This document shows positions 13,240 through 44,035 of a DNA stretch of 64,000 bases, in pieces. This DNA comes from Phoebastria nigripes. Taxonomy: Eukaryota > Chordata > Aves > Procellariiformes > Diomedeidae. A program made the translations under genes and the position numbers. The notes beneath the pieces are model-generated. The model made no database searches and was not told the origin of the DNA. It saw only the letters and a program-made list of their open reading frames with translations. The stretch is from assembly GCA_035582835.1 (NCBI GenBank), contig JAYKAV010002930.1:247767-311766 (forward strand), read 5' to 3'. Every line of letters begins with the position of its first letter. Position 1 is the stretch's first letter.

Positions 13240-16200
13240 GCACATTCCCTGGGATGTCCGTACTGAGGGAGCTGATGCAGCGGTAGATGAATAGGCAAGA
13301 CATGCAGTTGGTGCACGTGATGAAGAAGCTTGGACAAGAGAAAGCTTCATAACGAGATATGCTTTGGAACAAGAAGGGAAGAAACAAAAAGTAACAAGAC
13401 TGTCAGCTTTGCTTCAGAACAAGCTTTTGTTATGTGAAGTACTCTCCCCACAAAAGCTAAGGTTTTCTGCCTGGGTTTTTTGTTTGGCCATTTGTTTTTA
13501 CTGCTCTGGGCTAACTACTCCTGAGCTTTTCTCTTTTTTTGTCCCTCTCCTTGGTAGCTGACAGGCAGTACTTGAGTCTCAAATGGATAGTGGCCATTAA
13601 GGCAGGTACCAGTTTCTCTTCCTCAGCCTTTTTGCAGAAGGCACAACCTATCAAAATACTGATGTATTTGATTAGTAGTGTTTACCTTCAGACAGGCCTA
13701 TGTTTAAGCCCCATGCGGAACCAAAGCCAGAGTGCTTCTGTTTGTTAAGACAAAATTTAGGATTTGGAGTGGGTATCTCTCTGACAAACATGTTCACATG
13801 CCAAGCGTATTAGAAGGACAAGAACTTTTCCTTTTTGCCTTTTTTCTGCTTCTCCTTTCTGAAGGGCTGATAGCAGCACTCAGTTATGATGGTTGCTGGC
13901 AGCAAGCCCAGCACAGTTCTTCGAAGTCTGGATCCTTTTTGTGCAGAAACCTGTGATTAAGCCACCTTCGAACAGAAGTAATGCCAGATCATGTCAATAT
14001 CTAAAACTTTCTATACTTGGTTATTACCCTCCATGGCTAGATGTGACTCTTCATGTTGCCTTTTCAATCATTTTGATTTCTGTTTCCCTCAAGATTAAAA
14101 CTCATGGGAACAGGAGAAAAGGTTTAATCTTTTACTTTGAGAGGCTGGTCTGCTAAAGCTGCTCAGCAGGAATACTCACAGGAGTTAAGGCAAACAGAAA
14201 ACTGGGCATTAGGCTTTGTGTCCAGGAGGAAAAGCCATGCTTGCCATGTTGTTCTAAAGCTTAAGCAGGCAATCTGCACAGAGCTTTAAAAAGCCCTTCA
14301 AAGCTTTGTGTGTGGACAGATTTTTTTGCCAGACTTATAATTCCAATTGCCTCTCTCTTCAATTGTGGTAGTGTCAGATAAAATTCCTTATAACGTTAAA
14401 TAGGTTGGATAAGCTGAAGAGATTTTATAGCAGTGGCATATTCAAGTTGTAGAAGGACTAAAAGCTATTAAGGTCAATATACCGTTTCCTGATTTGCATC
14501 TATAATTAGTAGCAGAATATGTCCTATCCATTTTAAAGAGTAATCTTATTTATACAATGAAATACTGGTTCATCTCATTAAAGAAAGGAATCCATTTTGC
14601 CTTAAAGTAATATTTGGCACACAATTCTCCTATTATTGTTTATTTTTGAAAAGCATTCTATTTAGGTGATGACACAGGAGTAAGATGAGTTTGGTTACCG
14701 GATTGCACTAGTCTCCAGATAAATAATCAGCTGATGAAAAAATACATTTCATTCTTTTTCAAGCCAAAATGTATAGATGTGTGGACGGGGCGGGGGGGGA
14801 NGGACACACAAAAAATTCCCACTGATACTCATTTTCAAATCTCAAAAAAGTGGTAACAAAAAAGGAAATGCAAAGCTAGAAGCTTACAAAGACAGAGGCT
14901 AGACTTTGGCTTACCATCTTGCTTTTGACAGGGCAAAAAACAAATGACTTTGCAAATAATCATCTTTTAACCATAAATTTATCTGTTGACTTAGGGGATG
15001 TTTGCTTTTTCAGTTATTTGAAGAATTGATTTAGATGTCACTGGGAATAAAGCAAGAGTAAGTAGAATAGAATAGAATAGAATAGAATAGAATAGAATAG
15101 AATAGAATAGAATAGATAAACTACTGATTTGGTAACCTGCAGCTTTTCTTTCCCTGAAGGGAGAGGCTGCTAATACTGTTGCATAGCCGGTGAAAACGTA
15201 TATAGTGCTAAACCTTAGTATGATGATTCTAAGTTCCTCTGCCCTCTGATGGGGCAAACAGTATCAACTGCCATTGAAACTGAAGAACTTGCCTTTGCAT
15301 CATGGTGAAGTAGTGCAGATATGCACTTGTCACAGAAGACTGATTTTGCTCAGTAAAAATATAACCAGTACTATCATANTAAGTGAAAGCCAAAGAAATT
15401 GCATAATTACTCATCGTATGGAGAAAAAAAACAAAACAAAACAAAAACCTGGCAGGAAAGGTTTAATCTGCAAAATAAGCTTTCAGCCTCTGCTATTTGT
15501 GTACTTTTCTCAATAAATATTTATGGACAGAATTATTCTTAGGCTACTCATATGAAGACTATAAACATGTTTCCTTCCTATGAGCGTTTGAGCTTTTCAC
15601 TGAGTCATGACCTTTTTTTTTTTAGAAAAGCCAATCAGCCCTATTCTGAAGCAGGACGTGTTGCTCGCTCTCTGCAGAATTCATACATTTTTAGATGAGA
15701 TGGAGTAATCCTCTTTGCTGCCACCCTATTCCCCAGCCCCCACTACCTCAGCACTCACGGCAGCTGGCTTACTGTGCTCAGCAATTGGGAGAGAAAGGAC
15801 ATTTTGCAGGTTCAACCGTTCTGCTAGAAACTCAGTAATGAAATCAGAAATGACAAGGTGAGCTCAGCAGAGACCAAGCTCTGAGATGATTTTTTGCTAA
15901 CCCTTTGCTGGCTAACCCTTTCATTCACATTCCCAGAAAAATCAAATCTGAATCTATCATTAATTGGTACTCTTTATTCTTCCTGGTTTGTTTGTTGGGG
16001 GTGTGTTTTTTCAGGGAAGGAGAAGGAAGGAGGGAGGGAGAAGACGATGACGGGGTGTGGGGGGAGAATGGCTGTCTTTATGTGATATTACATTATTTGC
16101 CTTTGAGAGTGCTGTCACTGAAGAGATATGAGAGTAAGTATTATATCTAGAGAAAAACAAGACGACCCTGGATTGCTGACAAATATTGACATGCATACAT

Positions 16201-18660
16201 AATAACATATATTAAAACTGTTCACTTACACTGAGACAATATAATACAACACAGGTGCCAGTTTTTCCTTCATTGCAAAAACAGAGTTCCATATGGTTCC
16301 TCCTCATCAAATTTTCTATTTTAACCTGTATTTATTTGTATTTTGAGCTCCCAAAGAATACATAGCGAATTCAGAAACAAATGGCTATAAACACAGTATA
16401 ACAGCAGACCAGGTGAAGTATCCCCAAATCAGAGCTAGTGATGGTTGAAGCCAAATGCTCTGTTCAGTGTGTTCTTAAGCAAACAGTGTAAGATGGCTGA
16501 GAAGGTGACCCACCATCACATGCACAGACTTGATATCGCCAAGATTTGCCGTCAGGAGTCTAGTTTACCAGCTGTTCTGTCTGCTAGCAATGACTACACA
16601 GGAAACATGCAATGCTGGTTACAGGCTGCCTATTTATAGTCTGAGAAGGGAGGACCAAGATTAGTTTTCATTATAGCAACTAACATGAAGGCAGAATCTG
16701 AGCCAGATCAGCCCCACTTAGAGGGTCAAACTGCAGTCAAGGTAATTAGTACAGGCGTACATCAAGTTTACAAGGCACAGCGCAGCACTACATACACTAA
16801 TGAACTCCAGTTAAGCTGGTACAGCTAAATGACAAGAATGCAGCGCAACGCAGAGAGCCTGTCTTAGTGCGGGGTATGGGAAGGCTGTGCTGGCCAGCTT
16901 CTGCTCTCAAATCACTAGCCCTCCATCTCAGTGCCTGGATAGATGTACATGCTCCAGTGGCCTGGGTGCACCCACACAGCCCGAGTGCTTCCATCTCCAG
17001 GGTTAGCTCTGGTTTTGTTCCAAGGCATTTCTTGACTCATGTCAATGTTTCCTTAGAGAAACGCTGCATTTGTTTCTGTCCTTCAGGGATTTCCTTCAAG
17101 AACAGAGGCTGTCATGCAACAACAAATTCCTATGAAATTAGGTGGTTTCCCTAAATCAGATCCTGATTCACATCAGTTTCTGTGCAGCCAGGTTTTTCCT
17201 CCAAGACTGCCTTTTAACTGTATATTTGAAGTCTCGGTTGATCCAATACAGGCAGATTTTGGTCCATTTGTGCCCTTATGCGCCTTAAGATTGCCATTCA
17301 CAAAGAGTATCTTTTCCCGATGAAGAAAATTGTAAAATCCAGTGTCAGAGTACAGCTCTTCCCTCTGGCAGAAGAAGAAAGACTTCGAAGATCAAAGCGA
17401 AGTACACGTCTGGTGTCAAGCAGCCCAGCCTCTTCACAGCTTGTGAGTAGTTTCTTATTTAGACCAAATACAGACCAAAGCTCCTATTCTTTAGTATAGC
17501 CTGAACTCTTTCTCAACACCAAATGCCTGATCTAGTAGCTGTGATAGTAAGCATGACTGTGATGTTCCCTTTCAAAAAGTTTAGATCTGCCACTGCAGAT
17601 ATTTGTTTATTTCTCTGATAAATGGAGTCCTAAGGAGCATTCTGCTTTGGGCTGCATGATATCGCAAGTGATAGAGTGGCCTTCGAGGCTCAAGCAGAGC
17701 CTGAGTAAAATTCACCAGCAATCTTCAATGATCAAAGTAATTTATTAAATTTATTTATATTTATATTGGAAAGAAATGTCATAACAAGTAATGCGACGTG
17801 ATGGGTATCTTGGTCATGATGAGATAATTACACTCATGCAGGGTTACAAAACACTGTGAAGAAACATTTACTTCTCAACACATAGTGAAATATGTCATCT
17901 TTGCTTTTTAAATGTTGATAGATCTTTTATTTACGCAGGTATATATTTCTATCCATAAATGATGTTGCCGCATTGGCGTCTTGCTATTTGAGCAGGCAGA
18001 ACAATGTTAAGAATTGTGTTCTCTATTTTCGATATGTTTTGACACTCATTTAATGACTTCACACAACAGCAATGCATTTGGATAATGTGAAAGGTAAGAA
18101 GTAAATTTATGGAAAATTATTGTCAACACTTGTATCACAGTAGCATGTTCAAATTCCAGCCAAGTTCAGTACTCTGCTTCAAGAAAAAAAGCTACCTCTT
18201 GCAGCCTAAGATTGTAACCACAGTTTGCTGCATATGTTGACAATCCTACAAGATCAAGATTCAAAAAGACCTTATAAAGGAAAAGAGAGAAGAGGTATTT
18301 TCTTCACCTCAGAGATCTTGGACTCTGGAGCCATAACCCATAAACAACTTGGCCAGGGTCATCTATGATAAGAATGTCAGAGCCAAGAAATTGAATTTAG
18401 AATGACTGAGTTATGGCACAGTGCCCTTACCCCAAGTCATCTTTCCATTTCAGGTAAAAATCTTCATTGCAAGGGATTCCTTTTGTGTTCTGGAAATCTA
18501 GTTTAGATGTGCATGCTTTTCTAACTTTGTGCCATGCTTTGTAAAATGTCTTAAGGCAGTTTTTCTCTGCAATCTTTTGTTGTTATATGCCAGCTGAAAC
18601 ATTCCTTTACAAGTCCAAATTTCTGGATGACTGTTTAGTAGGGAGACATTTAGCATGGGA
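13240..18660 (+). other. CNTNAP2 intron, unique sequence with one microsatellite
   Basis: This stretch holds no recognisable gene or mobile element. It contains the pentanucleotide repeat at 15.06 kb, a short G-rich patch with an N near 14.79 kb and a GGGA-rich patch near 16.02 kb. Short open frames here (up to about 95 codons) have no recognisable domain. Confidence 0.75.
15063..15116. repeat. (TAGAA)n pentanucleotide microsatellite
   Basis: There are about 10.8 perfect units of TAGAA over 54 bp, with no interruptions. The perfection implies recent expansion and probable length polymorphism. The repetitive minus-strand peptide (ILFYS units) is only a translation of the repeat. Confidence 0.97.
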
Positions 18661-18668
18661 AAACCTAG

Positions 18669-18776
18669 AAAAGGAAGGAGGGGAGGTAGGAGGGCAGGAG
18701 AGTGGAAGGAAGGAAGGAAGGGAGGGAGGGAGAGAGGGAGGGAGGGAGGGAAGAGAAGGAAGGCAGAGAAAGAAAG
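18669..18776. repeat. Polypurine GGAA/GGGA tract
   Basis: This is about 108 bp of almost pure purine on the + strand, with four GGAA-type units followed by GGGA units and an AGAAAGAAAG end; only a few pyrimidines interrupt it. Such mirror-like polypurine DNA can form triplex (H-DNA) or quadruplex structures and is prone to length change. Confidence 0.93.
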
Positions 18777-19124
18777 ATCTTTGTTTCTTTTTGACATAAC
18801 ATTTTCATACTTTGTTTTCTCTTTCATTGGATATTATTTTGGCTGAGATGGAAAATATTTGGGAAGTAAGCATCGAGTAAATGCGCTCAGATTTGTATAA
18901 ATTGAGTGTAATGCCATGAACTGTAGAGCTATGCCAGAATGATGTGAAAGAGGTCATAATCAGATCTTCTGTAGATGTAGAGGAGTGTTTTGCTTTCACA
19001 AACCATTTCACCTCCAAAATACTAATTTCATTTCAATTTTTGAATGAGATTGATTTCCTTGCCATTTTTATTCAAGTCAGAACAAGATTTTTTTTTTTTT
19101 TTCTTCTGGTCATTGTTCATACTT

Positions 19125-19175
19125 TCACAGAATTGTTCACAGAATAGTTGAAGTTGGAAGGGGTCTCTAGAGAAG
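19125..19175 (-). mobile_element. CR1 tail fragment (very short)
   Basis: The + strand shows CACAGAATTGTTCACAGAATAG followed by GTTGGAAGGGGTCTCTAGAG in shortened form, the complement of a CR1 3' end, ending after about 50 bp. It is directly preceded by a T-rich run. It is a heavily truncated, antisense insertion; the borders are approximate. Confidence 0.65.
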
Positions 19176-36809
<17,634 letters not shown>

Positions 36810-37800
36810 AACCCATGTCTAGCTCCCTAAATTTGTCCAACTCTCTATTGAAAATAGTTGGAATTTTTGCCAGCTGGACAACTGTTTCAGACTTTCACAC
36901 CTTTGTTGGTTAGAAATCTTCTAACTCCTAACAGTTTTATTTGCATCTTTTGTTTATAGCCATTCATTCTTTTTTCAGTATTGTTCTTTGGCTGAACTAT
37001 TTTCCCTTCCTAGCATTTACTCTCCCCTTGTGTATTTATGGAGCAATCATATCTTCTCTCAGCTTTTAATTGCTGTGTTAAGCAAGACAAACTCGCATCA
37101 TCTCTTCTCATAAGATATTTTCTTTTGTTCCTTTCTCTTGTTATGCTAATAAGGTTCTCCCTACTCAATTCACCTTGAATTCTTCTTTCTTAAACACAGG
37201 TAATCAGAACTATCCACATTAATTCTGATAACGGTTTACTAGTGCCTTGTACAATGGCATACCCTGCCCACTGTGTCCTAGGAATTTTTGGCTGATCACA
37301 CTGGGATCCCATTTGTTATGTGTTATTTTCTAACCTTTCCAACATTGTGTGTTACTGGCAAAAAAAATTTAGACATATGCTGACTTCTTGTGCAAAGGTA
37401 TTCATTATAATACTAAATATGACTTGACCCAAAACAAATTAGAGGTCCTTTAATTTTCTGACGACCCATACTTCATCTGTCTCATCAACAATCTGTGCAA
37501 TTCTATTTTCCATCTCTGCTCTTTTTGGAAGAAAATCAAGTATGCTAGATCTGTAACAATTCTCTTCTTCCAAAAATCAGGGGGTTTTTTAATCAAAGAA
37601 GGATATCCATTACGTTGACTTTGTCAAATCCCGTATATGCTTTCATATTCTTTGTGTTCTGCCACACATTAGAAAGTGATGTCTGCTTCACTTACTGACT
37701 TTATGTGTACTCTTACCTTGCTCGACTGCAGGGTAAAATCTGGGCACTAAGTCATTAAACTCTGTTAGTTTACATTTTCTTTGTAATCTCCTGTAATTTG
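36810..37800 (-). mobile_element. Ancient CR1/L3-like LINE relic, antisense
   Basis: The + strand resembles the complement of an old amniote CR1 element. Diagnostic landmarks in order are GGTTAGAAATCTTCTAACTC, TTTATGGAGCAATCATATCT, TCTCATAAGATATTTTC, GAATTCTTCTTTCTTAAACA, ACTAGTGCCTTGTACAATGG and GTGTCCTAGG. They follow the order expected for reverse-transcriptase C-terminal sequence read antisense. No open frame survives, and similarity is patchy, so this copy is much older than the other CR1s in the window. The borders are approximate and the identification rests on remembered consensus landmarks. Confidence 0.6.
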
Positions 37801-38738
37801 AAATAAAAATCCACATATGGAACTGAAGTCAACAGGCTGATACATAAAGACTTTCTCGTTCTGCTACTCTCTGAAGTGACTGTGTGACTTCTTGCATTAG
37901 TTCACGTGGTAAGTAGTAGCAGGGTGCCACTTTGAGCTCAATTGACTTCTCCAGCCCAACTTTGTCACTGAGTTTTCTGTTTTAACAGGGTAAATGGCAA
38001 CATGTTCCAAAACAATGTAGGAGGACAAGCTTCCTCTCTTCTTGACAGTAATGACTGAATTTGATTTACTTCATGACTGGATGTATCTCCTCCTGAAGAC
38101 AATGTGTCAGAGGCTAGATCTGCCAGCAGGCTTAAGCATCTCAGTACAAAATTCTGATACTCAAAATACCTATTCAGCTGCCGCTTAGCAGGAACTGTGT
38201 CAAGCCTCTATCAGCCTAGATTATCCAAAGGAATTTCCTCAAGATGTATCCTCTGGCATTCCCAGATGTGCCTGCATCTTTGTTAACACCTGAGTAGCAC
38301 ATGAAGAGCTCTGGTTTCAGTGGAATAGGCACTGCTTTGCCCACCTTACATGGCCAGACTTGGCAGATGTTCCCAGTGCATTCCTTTTCTCTGCCTACAT
38401 GAGTTTCAGATATCTACCTTCCACTGTATCTGTGGATGCTCTGATCGCTAGATTATGAAGAAACAACGTCTTTGAATATCTCAATCTTTTCTTCACCACT
38501 TTGCAGGAATAATGGCATTCTTAATGAGCCATGGAGTAAATGAAGGGATAGACCTAGTGGCTAGGAGACCCACCTGAGGTGCAATTATTTTTTTTCCCCC
38601 CAAAATACTTTAATATTTAAAAATGCTCATCTCAGCAAAGGACAAGTGTGTGATTTTTTATAACGTCCTGCCCATGGGACTGAAATGAATCTCAACTGTT
38701 CTTTCAGTAAGTAAATAGCCCACACAGTCTCTGCAATC

Positions 38739-39420
38739 ACAGAATCACACAATCACAATATGGTTGAGTCTGGAGGGGACCTCTGGGGGTCATCTGGCCC
38801 AACCCTCCTGCTTCAGACTTTCTCCCTGATCTCTGGGGCCTGGGACTCCTGAAGGCTGCTCTTGCTAGTAAAGACTGAGGCAAAGAAGGCGTTCATTACC
38901 TCAGCCTTTTCCAAGTCCCATGTCACCAGAGCCCCCACCTCATTCAGCAGTGGGCTCACATTTTCCCTAGTCTTCTTTTTGCTACTTAAGTAGCACTTAG
39001 GTACTTAGAGAAGCCTATCTTCTTTTTGCCCTGCTCTCTCTTCTCAGGATCCTGAACTCCACCATCTCATGGTCACTCCAGCTGGTGCTGTCTTCAACCT
39101 TCACATCCCCAGGAAGCCCCTCCTTTTTTGTGAGTGGAAGGTCCAGCAGAGCATCTCTCCTCATTGGCTTCTCTTTCACTTGCATCAGGAAGTCATCATC
39201 GATGCTCTCCAGGAACCTTGCTTATGCTCTGCTGTGTTGTCCCTCCAACAGATGTTGGGGTGGTTGAAGACCCACATGAGGACCAGGGCCTGTGAACATG
39301 AGGCTACTTCTAGCTGTCTCTAGAAGATCTCATCCACTTGTTCTTCCTGGTCAGGTGTCCTATAGCAGACACCCACTATGCTCTTTAATCCTTACCTTTA
39401 ATCCTAATCATCAACATCAT
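38739..39420 (-). mobile_element. CR1 LINE, endonuclease region joined to a 3' tail
   Basis: The + strand starts with the complement of a CR1 3' end (ATCACAGAATCACACAATC, then GGAGGGGACCTCTGGGGGTC) and at about 38.82 kb switches to the complement of upstream ORF2. The minus-strand translation, moving away from the tail, shows the linker ([14 protein letters not shown]), then the endonuclease C-terminus with SDHEMVEFRILR, the segment FNHPNICWRDNTAEHKQ, and YRTPDQEEQVDE. The usual GDFN endonuclease motif is degraded to WVFN, and frameshifts are present, so the copy is dead. The reverse-transcriptase domain is missing, implying an internal deletion or two adjacent insertions. Confidence 0.85.
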
Positions 39421-42400
39421 CCCATACATTGAAACACCATGAGTGAGGAAATCTGAAATGGTCCAACCAAGCTGCATTGCTTCCTGAGGCTATATGGCCT
39501 GAATCCAATGGGTCTTCTGGTCCTAATTAATTTAGATGCTTTTGAGAATCTTTCTTCTGCGTGTTTAAACAGGGTCTTGGTACTCTGTAAACTACTTTTT
39601 TTCTTTAAGTTGGACTTTTTAGATAAAGTGTTGGCAATTGCTTAGTAAGCCTATTGAAAGTCTAAATTACTCTTTATTGTTTTCACCAAAGCAATTCAGT
39701 TTTAAAGTAGAAAAAGATTTTCTGTGACTAAATGATAAGATACAATGAAAGAGGAGGTTTTTTTAATAATAATACAGTTGTATCCATGATGCTTCAAATA
39801 TTATGCACATGATTAATTCAAATGATGTCAATAGATTGATTCAAGCAAATATAATTTTTTTCTTTTTAAGTTTTTGCGAGAACATTATAATGTAGTAGAT
39901 GCTAAATGTTCATATAAAGTTTTGGCCACAGATTTTCCTAACACTTTGCAGCATTTCAGCATGGTTTAAATGCTAGTTTAAAAAAATATCCATTTAAATT
40001 GTGATGAAAATTAATTAATTTTTAAGTCACTCTAGATTCAGTCTCTGTCTCTCTGCCTTGCCTTACTACAGTTGTTCTGAGGACAAGAAAAAAGAATATT
40101 TCTTCTCCTGACTTTTCATTCAGAAACCTTGCACACATGTATAATTTAAAAGAAAAGAACAAACGTTCATGTAAAATTTTGTTAAAAAGCTAATAAATCC
40201 ATGAATCTATTTTTTAAGAAGAGCACGAAGGCAGTTCGCTATCATGAGACTNCCATTACACTATCTTACAAAATTTAGGCTTTTTATATCCTCTTGATCT
40301 AAACATCTTGACTTTGTTTCTAAAATAGAGCTTGGATCACTGTAGTGCATTTTGTCTCTACTCGTGCACTGCAGACAGCTCTCTGTTAGTATGAATTCTT
40401 AACAACAAATGTTTTATACAGTCATAAATCCTTTCACTCACGCTTTTATGTTTTCCACTGTTACAGCAGGAAATAGGAATGGGTCTCCTGTTGGCTTTAC
40501 ATTTCGTGAGACTCAGGCATACAGTGAAGCAGTTAAGAAAAGGTGGCTAAACCAGGCAGGTCTCTCACTCACATACCAGTCAAAACTGAGCACATAACGN
40601 GTGACTGTGCCCTTTGTCCTCTGCCAGTGTGTTACAGGAGTTTTCTACCTCTAATTACCATGAAGTCAGAGCACATATTTTTACCTCCAACATGTCAATT
40701 CTGTCTCCCACTCTGCTGTACCACTCCATGATACTCCTGCTTCATATTTTTTGTAGATATTTTTTCCTGCTGCAGAATAAAAGACTAAACAACACCAAAG
40801 ACATCATCTTCCATTTTTGGGGGTCTACCCTAAATGTTGGCAACCATAAATAATTACAAGTATAGTTCTGAGAGACAAAAATCTTTGTCTAAAGCTTTCG
40901 ATAAAAGGGAGCCACAGTTAGCCGGGTCTGTCTACCCTGCCCCCTCACACACCCCCTTTTCACATACAGAGTTACTACAGTAAAAGTAAACTTGAGTCAT
41001 CTTTTTGGATGACCTTTTTTATTGTGTTAGTACAGTGTGTAGTGCAACAGGGTCCTTACCCTGATGGTGACCCCTGGACAGCCACAGAAATTAATAGCAG
41101 CCATGAAAAATTGCTTATAAAACAGCCACTACAAATGACAAAAACTTACATGGCCAGGTAGAAAAATCAGTAAGTTCACATCATCGTGAGCACCTGGCCA
41201 GATTTAAAAGTTTTTCGGTAGCTACCACCCAGTCATCTAAATACCTTCACAAGTCTTAACGACAGTCTGCAGCAGAACCTACAGCTAATACACAAATTAC
41301 AGAATAAGAAAAACACCACAGAAGAGGAAGAAAAGCACATGGGCAATGTGCTCTTTCTCAAAATCACACCACAGAAGAGTGACAGTCTTGATGTCTATTT
41401 TTCAGGCCTGCACCACTTTTAGTATGATGCACTGTTTACAATTTTGGCTGGTTTTTATGACATTCAAGTGTGGCATATTCGAGACGGGTTTTGATACCCT
41501 TTTTCTCTGCTTATAAGCACCCAGGCCCATTGCTCAGCATTTTTAGAACCGTGCCAACTTCATAGCCATTTGTCACAGGAAAAGAAGCCACTCTCTCCTA
41601 TCAAAAATCTCTCTGATACTTTACCATGCTCAGACATAATCTGATTCATGAATGTTAGCACCCACTTTTATTTTGCCTTTCATCCAACAAAAAATAACTA
41701 CCAGTTACACAAAACNCTTTATATGCTGCATGGGAGAGCTCTGTTTTGATGGCTGTGCTTCCCCCTTGTTGTGGTGTCTTCTGTTGCATGGGACCAATTC
41801 AGTTTCGTGGTAAAGTGTTGCAGTTAAAAGGATATAATGAAGTATATTATAACCCACTACAGACAGGAAAGCACACACCTCCTCTCCTTTTCCACTTAGT
41901 GCACAGACTGCAGTTCCCTTTGTGTGAATTGTCTCTCACAAAAGAGACCAGAAGATAGTGCTGCTGTATTTTTTTAAGCTTTAGTAACTCTCATGAGATG
42001 AATCAACAAGACCTTTAACTGAGTCACCGTTCCTTCCTTCCTTCCTTCCAAGCAGCTAAGTAGTTATTGGAAGAGGGCTGGCTAGATGGGAGGTAACGTC
42101 GTCTATCTGAAGTTGTATTTATTGCCTTAGAAGTAAAGCAAGTAGGTATTTTTCCAAGCCCTGCTCTAACCATCTGATGTTTGACCTTATAGAAGTCCTT
42201 TCACATATCTTTGCTTTGGTCCCCTGTTTATGCAGGACTGATAATGTTATTTTTCATTTTTGCTGTCCATGGCTGAAAACTGCTGCATCAACTAAAACAT
42301 AATCATAAAAATGAGAGTTGTTTCCAAGTGCTTATCTACAAGACAGCTGGAGTGCAATTAGCATAACTGAAGTAATTAATAAATAATGATAATAAATAAT

Positions 42401-44035
42401 TATCTTCTTAGGGCATATTTGGCCTTTGCATGATTGTTCATGAGAAAATTTGGTACTTTCATTTAAATGCAATATTTTTTATCCCCCAAAGCAATCTAAT
42501 CAACTGCGTAGGAAGACTGATATTTCTGTTTGATTGGTTGGTTGATAGTTGAGTTTACTTTAAAGTGAAATAAAAATAACTGATTCTTAGTTATTACCAA
42601 AATCAAATCACTCCTTATCGTTGCCCTCAGATGCTTACTCATGATGAGGAAGGTGGTGTATTCAGTTCTGATTTCCCTTCATATTGAGCTCCAGAATAGT
42701 TACGCCTTTCCAAAATATTGCGAATTACATGTGTGAGTGGTTGTCTGCCAGTAGAAAGAGAATTGGTGTNCGTCCACAAGGTGAGAGAAGCCAGGGCCAT
42801 TTTTTTTTTACTACCTTGCACCTGGAGAGCATTTATCCGGTTGCAGGTAGCCTGTGTGTTTTGGAAAAGGTCGAGACAGCTTTCCAGCGGTTAAAAGTTC
42901 CCCCTCAGCTGCAGTCACACAGCAGGTTGGACCACCCTAGGGAAAACTCAGGGAAGGATTGTAAGTCTGCTCTGTTCTCTGCTCCAGCTTCTGCTCCAAA
43001 GTAGTAATCTAATCTTGCATGTGCATGGAAACACAATGGCTTACTGACATCATCACTCTCGACCAGAAACAAGCTGTAACTGAGAAGTGCTGCATTGAAC
43101 AGATATGCCTCTTTCTATATGCAACTTTTTAACCTTTTGAGAGCAGAATGTGGTAGTGAATAGCCCACCTTTAATACTAGTATTGTTGAAACAGCACAGC
43201 TGTAAATGTGCACTTGAGAAAATTACTCCACACAGTAGCATCCCAGTCTATTATTCCCTTAAATACTGAAAAACAGAAAGGGGGAAAAAAAATAGTGTTG
43301 CTAGCTGAACTCATGTAAAACAGCAATAAGGAAGCACTGAAATACACCTGCAAATGTTTCAGAATATGTAGATAGGGATGGATATTGGTGCAAGCNGCAT
43401 GTGCACAACAAAATTAAGCTTGATGCTGCAGACTAGCCAACAGACTAGCAGAATAATGACCCGTATTTTTTTATTTCTTTATATATTTACTTGTAACAAA
43501 ATGTAATTTCTTTGACTTTCCTAATGCAATCCAAGAGGACTAATCATGCACTGGAGAAAAATGGAAAATGTAGGACTTTGTGATTTACTTTTTGGAACTG
43601 AATTATGCAGGAAACAGCAATAATGCACACTTTTAGCTGCCAGAAATAAGGATCACACTAGCAAAATCTTATTTAGTAGACACTATTAGAATCTCCTAGC
43701 CATATGAATACAGACAAAAGCCATCCTGGTGCCATGNTCCAGAAACACACATTTACTGTGAGTGATACACTGCTGGTAATTAATATACTTTTTAATTTCC
43801 TCCTTCTGCCTGCTACTATCAGTATAGTCTTATCTAGCACGAGCTTCAGCAAAACAGCTCACTGTTACATTCCAATGCCATCCAGAGAGGCATGAATTCA
43901 GCATTAGAGGTTAAGCAAGGGAAACAGAGACAACAAACGGATTATCATCAGCAAACTAATAGTCCTACAGTCCATCAGCATTCTTTTTCACTGAAGTTGA
44001 TGAAAAAGTTGCAGTGGGCTTCAACTAGATCCTCA
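39421..44035 (+). other. CNTNAP2 intron, mostly unique sequence
   Basis: I recognise no gene. A possible ancient retroposon tail lies near 41.03-41.10 kb, and a (TTCC)5 run near 42.03 kb. The block 42,350-42,620 is AT-rich with TAATTA-like homeodomain motifs and could be a conserved element. Single Ns are more frequent here than further left. Confidence 0.7.
41022..41100 (+). mobile_element. Possible ancient amniote retroposon tail
   Basis: The order of short blocks (GTACAGTGTGTAGTGCAACA, GGGTCCTTACCCTGATGGTG, ACCCCTGGACAG, then A/T-rich AATTAATA) resembles a retroposon tail I recall as widespread in amniote genomes, with a 'tacagcgcctagcacaatgggg' core. The match is partial and from memory; it could be chance. 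Confidence 0.3.

Noticed and set aside
14991..15257. Minus-strand frame with repeated ILFYS peptide units
   Set aside because: It is a translation of the TAGAA microsatellite, not a protein gene.
16867..17499. Overlapping 60-95-codon frames as a multi-exon gene
   Set aside because: Different frames, no shared domain and no recognisable protein family; treated as chance frames in the intron.
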